A DNA stretch of 43,098 nt from the NCBI GenBank assembly GCA_026386805.1, contig JAPLMX010000222.1:1-43098 (forward strand), given 5' to 3'. Below are positions 33,120 through 40,674 of this stretch, one piece after another (the first letter of the stretch is position 1; each line of letters opens with the position of its first letter). Below the pieces are notes generated by a model. That model did not search any database and was not told where the DNA came from. It worked only from the letters and a program-made list of their open reading frames with translations. A program made the translations under genes and the position numbers. Source of the DNA: Phycisphaerae bacterium. GTDB taxonomy: Bacteria; Planctomycetota; Phycisphaerae; Sedimentisphaerales; Anaerobacaceae.

Positions 33120-33248
33120 GTCATCCTGAGCGAAGCGAAGGATCTGCTCTTCGTAGGTCGTGCGTCCTCGCGCGACGCTCTGGCGAGCGGGGACGCTCGC
33201 TCTACAGAGGCCAGATGCTTCACTGCGCTGCGCTCCGTTCAGCATGAC
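33120..33248. repeat. Palindromic repeat between trpE and trpG
   Basis: Begins GTCATCCTGAGCGAAGCGAA and ends TTCAGCATGAC, with CGTCCTCGCGCGACG and GGCGAGCGGGGACGCTCGC hairpins inside. It matches the repeat at 24,839-24,983. It lengthens the trpE-trpG gap to about 200 bases in an otherwise tight operon. Confidence 0.8.
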
Positions 33249-33285
33249 AGTGCAATTGGTTGGTCTGGGGTTATGGCTCATACGA

Positions 33286-34881
33286 TTATTTGGCCCGGAT
33301 GGCTCTCAGGCAGGACCCTGCCTTGTGCTCGGTCTCTTCGAATTCGGTCTTGGGGATGCTGTCGTGCACGATGCCGGCGCCGACGCGGATATAGGCCGTG
33401 TGGTCCCGCACCTGGAGGCTTCGGATCGTGATGCAACTGTCAAACTGGCCATCGACCGTCAGGTACATCACGGCCCCGCCGTAGTAGCCGCGCTTGTTCT
33501 TCTCGAGCTTGCGGATGATCTTCATCGCTTCGATCTTCGGGGCGCCCGTGAGCGTGCCCATGTTCATCGTGGCAAGGTACGCGCTCAAAGCGTCGAGGTC
33601 GGGCCGGAGCACGCCCTTGACATTGCTCACCAAGTGCTGAACGGACTCGTATTTCTCGGCGGTCAGCAGTTCGGTGACGACCCGGCTGCCGGGGTTGGCG
33701 ACGCGGGCGATGTCATTACGGGCCAGATCGACGAGCATCATGTGCTCGGCCAGTTCCTTGCGGTCCAGCTTCAGCTCGGCCTCGTAGCGGAAATCGGTGT
33801 CCGTATCGATCCGGCCGTCGATGCGGCCCCGGGGCTTGGTGCCAGCGATGGGCCGGATCTCGACGTGTCGCGGCCCCGTTCCGCTGACCCGCAGGTTCAG
33901 CTCGGGACTGGAACCCATCAGGATCGTGTGCGGCGTGTTCAGATAGAACATGTACGGGGACGGGTTCAGTTCGCGAAGCCGCTTGTAGACATCCAGCGGC
34001 TCGTCGGGACACGGCTCCGTCAGCGTCCGGCTCAGCACGACCTGGAAGATGTCGCCGTCGATGATGTGCCGCTTGGCGCGGCGGACCATGTCCTCGTACT
34101 CGTTTTGAGACGTGTCGGTGGAAGCCGCCGGCAGGGCGCCGTCGTGTCCCCGGCCCTTGGGCGGATCGAACCGGGCCATATTGAAGTAGTAGTCGAAGCT
34201 GCTCTGGGCCTCCGCGATGACCGCTTCGCGGTCGCCGTCGGTGATCATGCAGTTGACGATGACGTAACCCTGGTTGCTCTCGTGGTCCATCAAGAAGATG
34301 TTGTCGGCGAAGTACAGCTCATAGTCGGGGTTGCCCATGAGATCCTGCTCGCTGGCGGGCAGCTTCTCAAACTGGTCCACGAAGTCATAGCTGAGGGCCC
34401 CGAGCAGGCCGCAGGTGACTCGGAAGGGCTTGCTCGCCAAGTGAAACGCGAAGGCGACGGCCCGCAGGACGTCCATCTGGTTCGTCGTCTGCAGGCGGGT
34501 CTGCTCATCGACCGTTTCCTCGCGTCGCTTGATCCGGCCCATGACGGCCTCCGGCCCGAACCTGACCGATTCGCAGAACGCGAACCGCTCCCGATGGGCG
34601 GCCAGATAGCTCAACATCCGCTTACCGGGCTTGGTCAGGGCCTTGATGGTGAACTCGGAGCCTGTCCCGGTAAGATAGAGAGCGGGGCGGGCGGTGCCGA
34701 AGCTCAGCGCACTCGTGCCGGCCAGATACTCGCGGGACTCGAGCAGACAGCAGTTCTTGGCCCGGCCGTAATCGCTGAGCTTGGCGAGGAATTCGAGCGG
34801 GTCGCCCATGTCAATCTGCTTGACGATGGGGATGATCTGGCCCGGCTCCGCATTTTCAATGATCTGCCGATAATCTTCCAT
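33286..34881 (-). CDS. trpE: Anthranilate synthase component I
   Basis: Makes anthranilate from chorismate with ammonia from TrpG; first step of the pathway. At 531 residues it is complete. The N-terminal domain holds the LLESRE segment of the tryptophan feedback site. The chorismate-binding core has IRPIAGTKPRGR, DLARNDIARVANPGSR, TGAPKIEAMKII and VRVGAGIVHDS-like IRVGAGIVHDS. It is the first structural gene of the operon; the ATG lies about 50 bases after the attenuator T-tract. Confidence 0.97.
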   Translation of the reverse strand: MEDYRQIIENAEPGQIIPIVKQIDMGDPLEFLAKLSDYGRAKNCCLLESREYLAGTSALSFGTARPALYLTGTGSEFTIKALTKPGKRMLSYLAAHRERFAFCESVRFGPEAVMGRIKRREETVDEQTRLQTTNQMDVLRAVAFAFHLASKPFRVTCGLLGALSYDFVDQFEKLPASEQDLMGNPDYELYFADNIFLMDHESNQGYVIVNCMITDGDREAVIAEAQSSFDYYFNMARFDPPKGRGHDGALPAASTDTSQNEYEDMVRRAKRHIIDGDIFQVVLSRTLTEPCPDEPLDVYKRLRELNPSPYMFYLNTPHTILMGSSPELNLRVSGTGPRHVEIRPIAGTKPRGRIDGRIDTDTDFRYEAELKLDRKELAEHMMLVDLARNDIARVANPGSRVVTELLTAEKYESVQHLVSNVKGVLRPDLDALSAYLATMNMGTLTGAPKIEAMKIIRKLEKNKRGYYGGAVMYLTVDGQFDSCITIRSLQVRDHTAYIRVGAGIVHDSIPKTEFEETEHKAGSCLRAIRAK

Positions 34882-34933
34882 AACCTCACTTCCAAACTCA
34901 AGGTCTCATCGACTCGTCACTCACGGTACCAAC

Positions 34934-34966
34934 AAAAAAAGCAGCCTGTCGGTTCCGACAGGCTGC
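34934..34966 (-). terminator. trp attenuator terminator hairpin
   Basis: On the minus strand GCAGCCTGTCGG, two bases, CCGACAGGCTGC, then seven T (34940-34934). It is a perfect 12-bp stem directly before trpE. Its left arm can alternatively pair with the GGCAGGC segment at 35,019-35,025. Confidence 0.95.
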
Positions 34967-35042
34967 TTCGATTCGAACTTGTTTGTTTTAGCGATTACTT
35001 AAGACAAGACCATCGCTCGCCTGCCGGATTTATCCTGCAGGC
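34967..35042 (-). promoter_or_regulatory. trpL: trp attenuator: alternative hairpins 1:2 and 2:3
   Basis: Segment 1 (GCCTGC, 35,042-35,037) overlaps the second Trp codon and the codons after it. It pairs with segment 2 (GCAGGC within 35,025-35,019). Segment 2 can also pair with GCCTGTC of segment 3 (7 bp, one G-U), which prevents the terminator. A ribosome stalled at the Trp codons covers segment 1, freeing 2 to pair with 3 and allowing trpE transcription; with enough tryptophan the terminator forms. Confidence 0.85.
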
Positions 35043-35089
35043 CACCAATACCCAAAAAACCCGAAGTTGGTGCAGCGATCATGCCTCAT
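35030..35089 (-). CDS. trpL: trp operon leader peptide
   Basis: Nineteen codons: MRHDRCTNFGFFGYWWPAG, then TAA. The two adjacent Trp codons (35,047-35,042) are the sensor: with little charged tRNA-Trp the ribosome stalls on them and alters folding of the leader. The ATG lies 10 bases from the -10 box, so the 5' leader is at most a few bases and there is no room for a Shine-Dalgarno; translation must start on an almost leaderless mRNA, as reported for some other trp leaders. The peptide itself is not expected to have another role. Confidence 0.9.
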   Translation of the reverse strand: MRHDRCTNFGFFGYWWPAG

Positions 35090-35091
35090 AG

Positions 35092-35127
35092 TCCATCTAT
35101 TAAATCGATTCGCCCCGACTTTGTCAA
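35092..35127 (-). promoter_or_regulatory. trp operon promoter
   Basis: TTGACA (35,127-35,122), 17 bases, TTTAAT (35,104-35,099), near-consensus for the primary sigma factor. The transcript should start at about 35,092, a few bases before the leader ATG. Confidence 0.85.
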
Positions 35128-35196
35128 GAGGAAAATCCGGAAATTCGGGATTATATATGATGATGAGCCCGAGCCCCAAGTGTGACGGTGCTCGCG

Positions 35197-35442
35197 CCGG
35201 GTGCCATGTCTACGCCTCGTAGGTACGTGTTTAGCCTCATGGGCAGTGCCTTGGGTGGCACGGCCAAAGGGTCCTCAAACGCAACTCATCGCGTTTGAGG
35301 ACCCTTTGACCGTGGTTGCCCGCAGACGCCAGAACACGGTCAATCCTTCGGCAGGCTCAGGAGGGCCGCAGGGCTTGGCCGTGCCACCCGGCGTGATCGA
35401 ATGCTCAGGCTAAACACGTGCAGGCGTAAGCATGGCACCCGG
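35197..35442. repeat. Four-level nested palindromic element
   Basis: From outside in: CCGGGTGCCATG..TACGCCT with AGGCGTAAGCATGGCACCCG; TACGTGTTTAGCCT with AGGCTAAACACGTGC (35,224 and 35,407-35,421); GGGTGGCACGGCCAA with TTGGCCGTGCCACCC (35,253 and 35,375-35,389); and AAAGGGTCCTCAAACGC with GCGTTTGAGGACCCTTT (35,266-35,307). Each looks like a separate palindrome inserted into the loop of the one before. The outer pair recurs at 25,008-25,090 and the inner one at about 42,275-42,313. Confidence 0.85.
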
Positions 35443-35931
35443 CTCCTTGTCCAATGACGTCGCGATCAACGCCATTGTCCCCGCACGGTACAGGATGCCG
35501 CACTTTTTTGCGTCAGCGGTCCCATATAATGGCGGGCGGTAGGCCGGGGGCGCTGGCCGGCGCAAAAAGGCGGGTCGCGGGGCCGGTTTTGTTCGGTTTT
35601 TGTTTGGGTTTTTCATAGGGGGCGGCCGATAGCACGGGGGTCGATAGGACACTGTTGGAAAAACGATCAGAGATCAGGGTGTCAAGGATGGATATGTACA
35701 GACTTAGACGGATCGAGCCTATGTGCAAATTCGGGCCGGGGGGGGAGTACCAGTCCGTGTGGCCGCCGGGCCGGGCGGACGAAGATGACTTGTCGGTGGG
35801 GCACTTGACCCGCTTGCTGGAGTCGCTCGCCGAGATCGTTGGGGTGCTTTCCGGGACCCGATGCGTCCGAGCGTCCGCTCCGGAAACGTCCTGTAATGAA
35901 CCCGCTGTCACTCCTAAGGAGACGACCCCGG
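35443..35931. other. Region upstream of lexA
   Basis: No secure gene. A TTG-initiated frame from 35,655 (containing MDMYRLRRIEPMCKFGPGGE) runs on into lexA in another frame and may be chance. The lexA promoter and any LexA site should lie here; no clear LexA palindrome was seen. Confidence 0.4.
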
Positions 35932-36594
35932 ATGCGGCCGCGCGACACAGACCTTATCGACGGTTTGACCCCGAAACAGCTTCAAGTGCTCCGGCACATC
36001 GCCGCTTTCCACGGGAGCCAATGCTATTCCCCGACGATAGCCGAGCTGGCCACGCAACTGAGCCTCAGCCGCAGCACAGTGTTCGAACACCTCGGCGAGC
36101 TGCAAAGAAAGTCGTTGCTCACGACTTCGCCGGGCAGGGCTCGCTCTTTGAAGTTGACGCCCCAAGGGCAAAGACTGCTTAGGCATTCGCAGCCGCAGGA
36201 GGGCGAGGAGCCGGCGGCGTCTCCCACGGGCCTGCCGCTACTCGGGCGGGTCGCCGCGGGACTGCCCGTGGAAGCGGTCGAGAATCGAGAGACCCTGTCG
36301 CTGGGGTCCTGTTTTGGAACGGGTGACGATCTCTTCGCTCTCGAGGTCCGCGGGGACAGCATGATCGAGGAGGACATCCACCCGGGGGACTATGTCATCT
36401 GCCGGCGCGCCCAGAGGGCCGAGAACGGCGCGCTGGTCGTGGCCGTCGTGCACGAGGACCAGGCGACCCTCAAGCGATTCTACCAGGAAGGGGACCAGGC
36501 CCGCCTTCAGCCCGCCAATCCCAACTATGAACCCATCTACTGCGACGATTGCCGCATCGAGGCGGTGGTCGTCGGCCTGCTGCGGAAGTTCTGA
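35932..36594 (+). CDS. lexA: LexA repressor
   Basis: The SOS regulator, which cuts itself when RecA filaments form. Residues 10-70 are the winged helix (LTPKQLQVLRHIA, SPTIAELATQLSLSRSTVFE). The cleavage pair is A109-G110 (GRVAAGLP); the catalytic pair is S143 (VRGDSMIE) and K181 (ATLKRF). Start 35932 is chosen by AAGGAG 10 bases upstream and gives 220 residues; an earlier ATG at 35,896 lacks such a site. The unusual segment QGQRLLRHSQPQEGEEPAAS is the hinge. The operator could not be recognised, as planctomycete LexA boxes vary. Confidence 0.93.
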   Translation: MRPRDTDLIDGLTPKQLQVLRHIAAFHGSQCYSPTIAELATQLSLSRSTVFEHLGELQRKSLLTTSPGRARSLKLTPQGQRLLRHSQPQEGEEPAASPTGLPLLGRVAAGLPVEAVENRETLSLGSCFGTGDDLFALEVRGDSMIEEDIHPGDYVICRRAQRAENGALVVAVVHEDQATLKRFYQEGDQARLQPANPNYEPIYCDDCRIEAVVVGLLRKF

Positions 36595-36748
36595 TCTGAA
36601 GCGATCTACCTGCCTCCGGCATGCCAACATTGCGCTTGCAAGACGCGTCCGCGTCGGGACAATAACGGTCTTGGGGTGTTGCAGTCCAGGAGGCGTTCGA
36701 CTTCGGAGGATGGAATGCCACTTGCAGTAAAGAAAACGGAATGGCGGT

Positions 36749-38059
36749 ATGAAACAGGGGGCAGTAATGCATAGATGCAAGGGGTTGGTGAGGGCACGCG
36801 GCGCGGGGCGGACGATCGTGGTGCTGGCGTTGTTGTTCGCGGCGGCGATGCCGGCCGGTGCGGAGAACTGGACACGATTTCGAGGGCCAAACGGACAAGG
36901 GATCAGCGCGGCCAAGACGATCCCGGCGAAGTGGTCGCCGCAGGAGTACAACTGGAAGATCGAGCTGCCGGGCGGGGGACATTCCTCGCCGGTGGTGTGG
37001 GACGACAAGGTGTTCGTCACCTGTGCCGATGAGAAGGCCCGCCAGGGTATCCTCCTGTGTGTCCGTGCTGCCGATGGGCAGGAGCTGTGGCGCAAAGAGT
37101 GCGGCCTGGACAAGGTCCCGATGAACGGACTGAACAATTACGCTTCTGCCACGCCGGCTCTGGATGACGAGCGCATCTACCTGTTCTGGCCGGGAGTGGA
37201 TCAGACGTTGCTGATGGCCCTGACGCATGACGGCCGGGAGGTCTGGACCGCCAAGCTGCCCGGCAATCGGACACAGCATGGGATGGGCAGCTCGCCGATC
37301 ATCGTCGGCGAGAGCGTGATTGTCACGCGGGAGCAGGACCAGAAAAGCGGCGGGGATATCCCGAGCGTTTGGCTGGCCGTCGATCGCAAGACGGGACAAG
37401 TGCAATGGCGCTACGAGCACCCGGAGAGCGCGAGTGCTTCGTATTCGACGCCGTGCGTGTATCGCGACCGGCAGGGGCGGGAGCAGGTGGTCTTCACGAG
37501 CAACTCGCGGGGCCTCGCCGCCCTCAATCCGCTTACGGGCAAGCTCTTGTGGCAGACCCCGGCCGCACTGCCGGCCCGCGTGGTCAGCTCGCCGTTCCTG
37601 GCGGGCGACCTGGTGATCGGCACCTGCGGAGAGGGCGGGCGGGGCATTCGACTGTCGGCAATCAGACCTCCCGAGGACGTATCTTCGGAGGCAAAGGAGG
37701 TCTACGGTCTGCAAAGCGCGGTGGTCCCCTACGTGCCAACCTGCGTGGTTCACGACGGGTACTTCTTCGGCTTCCACGATGGCGGCTTGGTGTCGTGTTT
37801 CCGCATCGACACGGGGGAAGTGCTCTGGAGCCAAAAGCCCGCCGGGCGGTACTTCGGCTCGCCGGTCTATGTGGACGGCAAACTCTATTGCATCACCGTC
37901 GATGGCGATGTCGTCGTGCTCAGGGCCGGTCCCAAGTATGAGTTACTGGGAGTGAACCCTCTGGGCGAGAAGAGCCACGCGACGCCGGCCGTCGCCAACG
38001 GCCGGATGTTCTTGCGAACCTTCTCTCATCTGATCTCGGTTGGGGGGAGGACGGACTGA
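36749..38059 (+). CDS. Exported PQQ-type beta-propeller protein (first copy)
   Basis: A 436-residue exported protein with an N-terminal signal (RTIVVLALLFAAAMPAGA) followed by NWTRFRGPNGQGISAAKTIP, the usual opening of planctomycete propellers. The blades hold repeats such as LLCVRAADGQELWRKECG, LAVDRKTGQVQWRYEHPESA and SCFRIDTGEVLWSQKPAG, each with the tryptophan docking motif of PQQ/BamB-like propellers. No cofactor or catalytic residues are evident; a scaffold role is likely. The ATG at 36,749 or 36,767 may be used. It follows lexA by 154 bases. A paralog of about the same length lies at 40,675-41,925 on the other strand. Confidence 0.85.
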   Translation: MKQGAVMHRCKGLVRARGAGRTIVVLALLFAAAMPAGAENWTRFRGPNGQGISAAKTIPAKWSPQEYNWKIELPGGGHSSPVVWDDKVFVTCADEKARQGILLCVRAADGQELWRKECGLDKVPMNGLNNYASATPALDDERIYLFWPGVDQTLLMALTHDGREVWTAKLPGNRTQHGMGSSPIIVGESVIVTREQDQKSGGDIPSVWLAVDRKTGQVQWRYEHPESASASYSTPCVYRDRQGREQVVFTSNSRGLAALNPLTGKLLWQTPAALPARVVSSPFLAGDLVIGTCGEGGRGIRLSAIRPPEDVSSEAKEVYGLQSAVVPYVPTCVVHDGYFFGFHDGGLVSCFRIDTGEVLWSQKPAGRYFGSPVYVDGKLYCITVDGDVVVLRAGPKYELLGVNPLGEKSHATPAVANGRMFLRTFSHLISVGGRTD

Positions 38060-38183
38060 TGCGTTCCGTGTATCTCGGGCGGTTTTGGCGGCCGGTCTGC
38101 AACAGGGTATTTGCGCCGGACAAGACCCGCCGGCCGAGGAGAGCGTCACTGTGCGCCTGGTGCTTGCGGGGCTATCCGGTTCG

Positions 38184-38756
38184 TCAGGGCCACCGCAACA
38201 GGTCCTGAGACCTCTGGAATTCTTCCGCTGTGCCGTGGCGGGACCTGACCTGGTCGGTTCTGTAATAGAGGTAGGTGCTTGCCTGCGACGGCCCCAGGGA
38301 GATGGTGTCCCCATGTTCCAGCACGACGCCGGCCCCGTCCGGGTCCACCGGCGTGTCGTTCACGAAGGTCCCGCAGGTGCTGTGCAGGTCGCGCAGAACG
38401 TGGCGGACCCCGAAGCCGCCGACTTGCCGAAGCACTCTGGCATGAGTCCGAGAGATCTCACGCGGCACGAAGTACAGAGTGTCCACGGCACACCAGTCGG
38501 CGCGGGCTCGCGCCGGGGTCTCCAGAACCGTCGGCGGTCGGCCGAGCACGACGTCCTCCATGTCCAAAGGAATGATTCCGATGGTAGACGGCCCGGTTCC
38601 GAGGAGATATTCTCCGGAGACGAGCCGCTCCAGCGCCGCGATCATGCCGTGCACCCGCTCGGTTGCGTCCATGCTCATGATGAACTCGATCTCCTTGAGG
38701 CGTGACAGCCGAATGAGCCTGTCGATCTCAAGGAAGATCGGATCGACATTATCCAT
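38184..38756 (-). CDS. FHA-domain protein
   Basis: A 190-residue cytoplasmic protein. The N-terminal 60 residues are helical (DPIFLEIDRLIRLSRLKEIE). The FHA domain, which binds phosphothreonine, covers about 80-180: VVLGRPPTVLE (GR motif), FVPREISRTHARVLRQV (the SxxH motif) and DLHSTCGTFVNDTPVD, then LEHGDTISLGPS. The ATG at 38,756 has a very strong AGGAGGAGG upstream; the longer frame beyond is antisense to the next gene and is not used. No kinase gene is near. Confidence 0.85.
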   Translation of the reverse strand: MDNVDPIFLEIDRLIRLSRLKEIEFIMSMDATERVHGMIAALERLVSGEYLLGTGPSTIGIIPLDMEDVVLGRPPTVLETPARARADWCAVDTLYFVPREISRTHARVLRQVGGFGVRHVLRDLHSTCGTFVNDTPVDPDGAGVVLEHGDTISLGPSQASTYLYYRTDQVRSRHGTAEEFQRSQDLLRWP

Positions 38757-39012
38757 ACGGTCCTCCTCCTGAGAGCCGTTCTTGCTCTGCCGGACGCTGC
38801 GCCTGGCAGGGCCGCCAACATGGTGATTGAGGCACAGCGTAAGACCGTAGTGTACGACCGGGCGAGGCCGTTTGTCAAGCCCGGTTTCGGAATCCTGAAT
38901 CCGGTCCGAACTGTCCGGTTGCGGTCCCGCGCGGGGCATGTTATGGTACGCACAGCCGATCCGGATGCGGGTCCGGCGGCACGCAGGTTCGATTGGAAGA
39001 AAGGGTCCCTCC

Positions 39013-40140
39013 ATGAAAGGCACACTGCGATCCAGGCTTGCCATCATGGCCGTCATCGTTCTCTGGCTGCCGGCCTCCGTCCTTCTTGCCCAGGTGCGGC
39101 GGGAGATCCGTATTCCGGATATCGTGGGGTGTAAGACGCTCAAGTGTGATTTCCACATGCACACGGTCTTCTCGGACGGTCTGGTCTGGCCGACCGTGCG
39201 CGTGGACGAGGCGTGGCAGGAAGGGCTCGATGCCATCGCGATCACGGACCACATCGAGTACCAGCCGCACAAGAAGGACGTCCCGACGAATCACAACCGC
39301 TCCTACGAGATCGCACTGCCCCGGGCGAAAGAACTGGGGATGCTCCTGATCCGAGCGGCGGAGATCACACGCCAGACCCCGCCGGGACACTTCAATGCGC
39401 TGTTTCTCACCGACGTCAAGCCGCTCGACACCAACGACCTGCTCGACTGCATGGCGGCCGCCGACAAGCAGGGGGCCTTCATCTGGTGGAACCACCCCGA
39501 CTGGATTCCCGACAAGAAGGGCTGGTTCGACATCCATACGACACTGTACGAGAAGAAGTACCTGCGCGGAATCGAGGTGGTCAACGGGCGGTCGTATTAC
39601 CCGACGGTTCATCAGTGGGCCTTGGACAAGAACCTGACCTTCCTTGGGAATTCCGACATCCACCAGCCGGTCGGATTGGAGCCAATGCCCCCCGGCGGTC
39701 ACCGGCCTATGACGCTGGTGTTTGCCAAGGACAAGAACATCCCCGCCATCAAGGAGGCGCTAATCGCCGGCCGGACCGCGATCTGGTTCGAAGACAAGCT
39801 CATCGGGCGTAAGGAATACGTGGAAGCCCTGCTCATGGGGGCTGTTCGGATCACGGATATGGAACGGGAAGGCAAGAGGACGGTTCGGTTCACGATCAGG
39901 AACGATTCCGACCTGCCGATCGCGCTGCAGCGAGAGGGCAAGCTTGGCCCCAACGAACTGAACCTTCCTGCCAACACGTCGGCGCGAGTGAAAGTTGACG
40001 GGAAGGACTCCGAGGAGCCGACCGAGTTGGCGTATGTGGCGACGAACTTCCTTGTCGCCCCGGAAAAGGGGCTGCTGGTGAAGTTCCTCATCCTTGGCGG
40101 GTCCGATCTCAACGTCAAAGTGCAGTTCGGCGGGAATTGA
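39013..40140 (+). CDS. Exported PHP-domain phosphoesterase-like protein
   Basis: A 375-residue exported protein. After the signal (SRLAIMAVIVLWLPASVLLA) comes a PHP domain: CDFHMHTVFSDGLVWPT with the first two histidines, GLDAIAITDHIEYQ, WWNHPDW and LGNSDIHQPVG. These bind the three metal ions of PHP phosphoesterases such as HisK and DNA polymerase PHP domains. The last 120 residues are a beta-rich domain (RTVRFTIRNDSDLPI...). The exported location points to phosphate-ester or glycan phosphate turnover; the substrate is not known. AAAGGG lies ahead of the ATG. Confidence 0.8.
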   Translation: MKGTLRSRLAIMAVIVLWLPASVLLAQVRREIRIPDIVGCKTLKCDFHMHTVFSDGLVWPTVRVDEAWQEGLDAIAITDHIEYQPHKKDVPTNHNRSYEIALPRAKELGMLLIRAAEITRQTPPGHFNALFLTDVKPLDTNDLLDCMAAADKQGAFIWWNHPDWIPDKKGWFDIHTTLYEKKYLRGIEVVNGRSYYPTVHQWALDKNLTFLGNSDIHQPVGLEPMPPGGHRPMTLVFAKDKNIPAIKEALIAGRTAIWFEDKLIGRKEYVEALLMGAVRITDMEREGKRTVRFTIRNDSDLPIALQREGKLGPNELNLPANTSARVKVDGKDSEEPTELAYVATNFLVAPEKGLLVKFLILGGSDLNVKVQFGGN

Positions 40141-40153
40141 CCGGTATAAACGC

Positions 40154-40181
40154 CAAGCCCCACTCGGGTGAGCGGGGCTTG
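40154..40181 (+). terminator. Terminator-like hairpin after the PHP gene
   Basis: CAAGCCCC and GGGGCTTG (8 bp) with CTC/GAG continuing the stem after one mispair; 13 bases past the stop codon. There is no T-tract, so it may only be an mRNA end-protecting hairpin. Confidence 0.5.
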
Positions 40182-40218
40182 ACGCTTGGTGGAGGCAGGT
40201 GATAGAGAGCTGCTATCA

Positions 40219-40455
40219 TCAGGGAAACGATAGCGGTGTCGGTGTGTCTTGCGGCTCAGAGTTTGACCTGGGCATTGCTTGGGTTAAGGAGAAAGGTCTG
40301 TTTTGTCTTGGTGAAGCCGGATCCCTCCTGACGGTCGGCGGCAGCATGTCACGCTTGCCTTGGTCTTGACCGCTGACGCTTCTTTGGGAAGCGGGGACGG
40401 CAGCATTCGTCAAGTTCTCTGCCGGTGAGCGTGTCATGTTGTTGTCGAGGACCAT
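40219..40455 (-). CDS. Possible small protein (78 residues)
   Basis: MVLDNNMTRSPAENLTNAAV and a polar, proline-rich rest without hydrophobic segments. GGTGGTGA lies before the ATG. No family is recognised; it could equally be chance. Confidence 0.25.
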   Translation of the reverse strand: MVLDNNMTRSPAENLTNAAVPASQRSVSGQDQGKRDMLPPTVRRDPASPRQNRPFSLTQAMPRSNSEPQDTPTPLSFP

Positions 40456-40674
40456 CTTATCACCACCCTACCTTATCTTGTTGGAAACTCGTTTTATCGT
40501 TGTCTTCACTAAGAAGTGCCGCGGCAGGGCGAAAATGTAACGCGATTTTCCAAAAAGGCGCAAGTTTTTTTCGGACCTTCTTGAAGTCATTGTAATGGCA
40601 GGACTTACGTCATCTCCGACGGGGGGAACATACCGGAATAATCCGTTAAAGCGGCGCGCGGACTATCGGGGTTT

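Larger units (their letters stand above)
40141..40674. other. Gap with one doubtful small ORF
   Basis: Apart from a terminator-like hairpin (40,154-40,181) and one doubtful minus-strand ORF, nothing is recognised. The stretch 40,480-40,620 is AT-richer than its surroundings and may hold a promoter. Confidence 0.4.

Noticed and set aside
35655-36182. ORF overlapping lexA
   Set aside because: Runs 250 bases into lexA in another frame; LexA residues are all in place in its own frame, and no good start signal is seen.
38757-39272. N-terminal extension of the FHA protein
   Set aside because: It is antisense to the PHP-domain gene; a very strong ribosome-binding site supports the start at 38,756.
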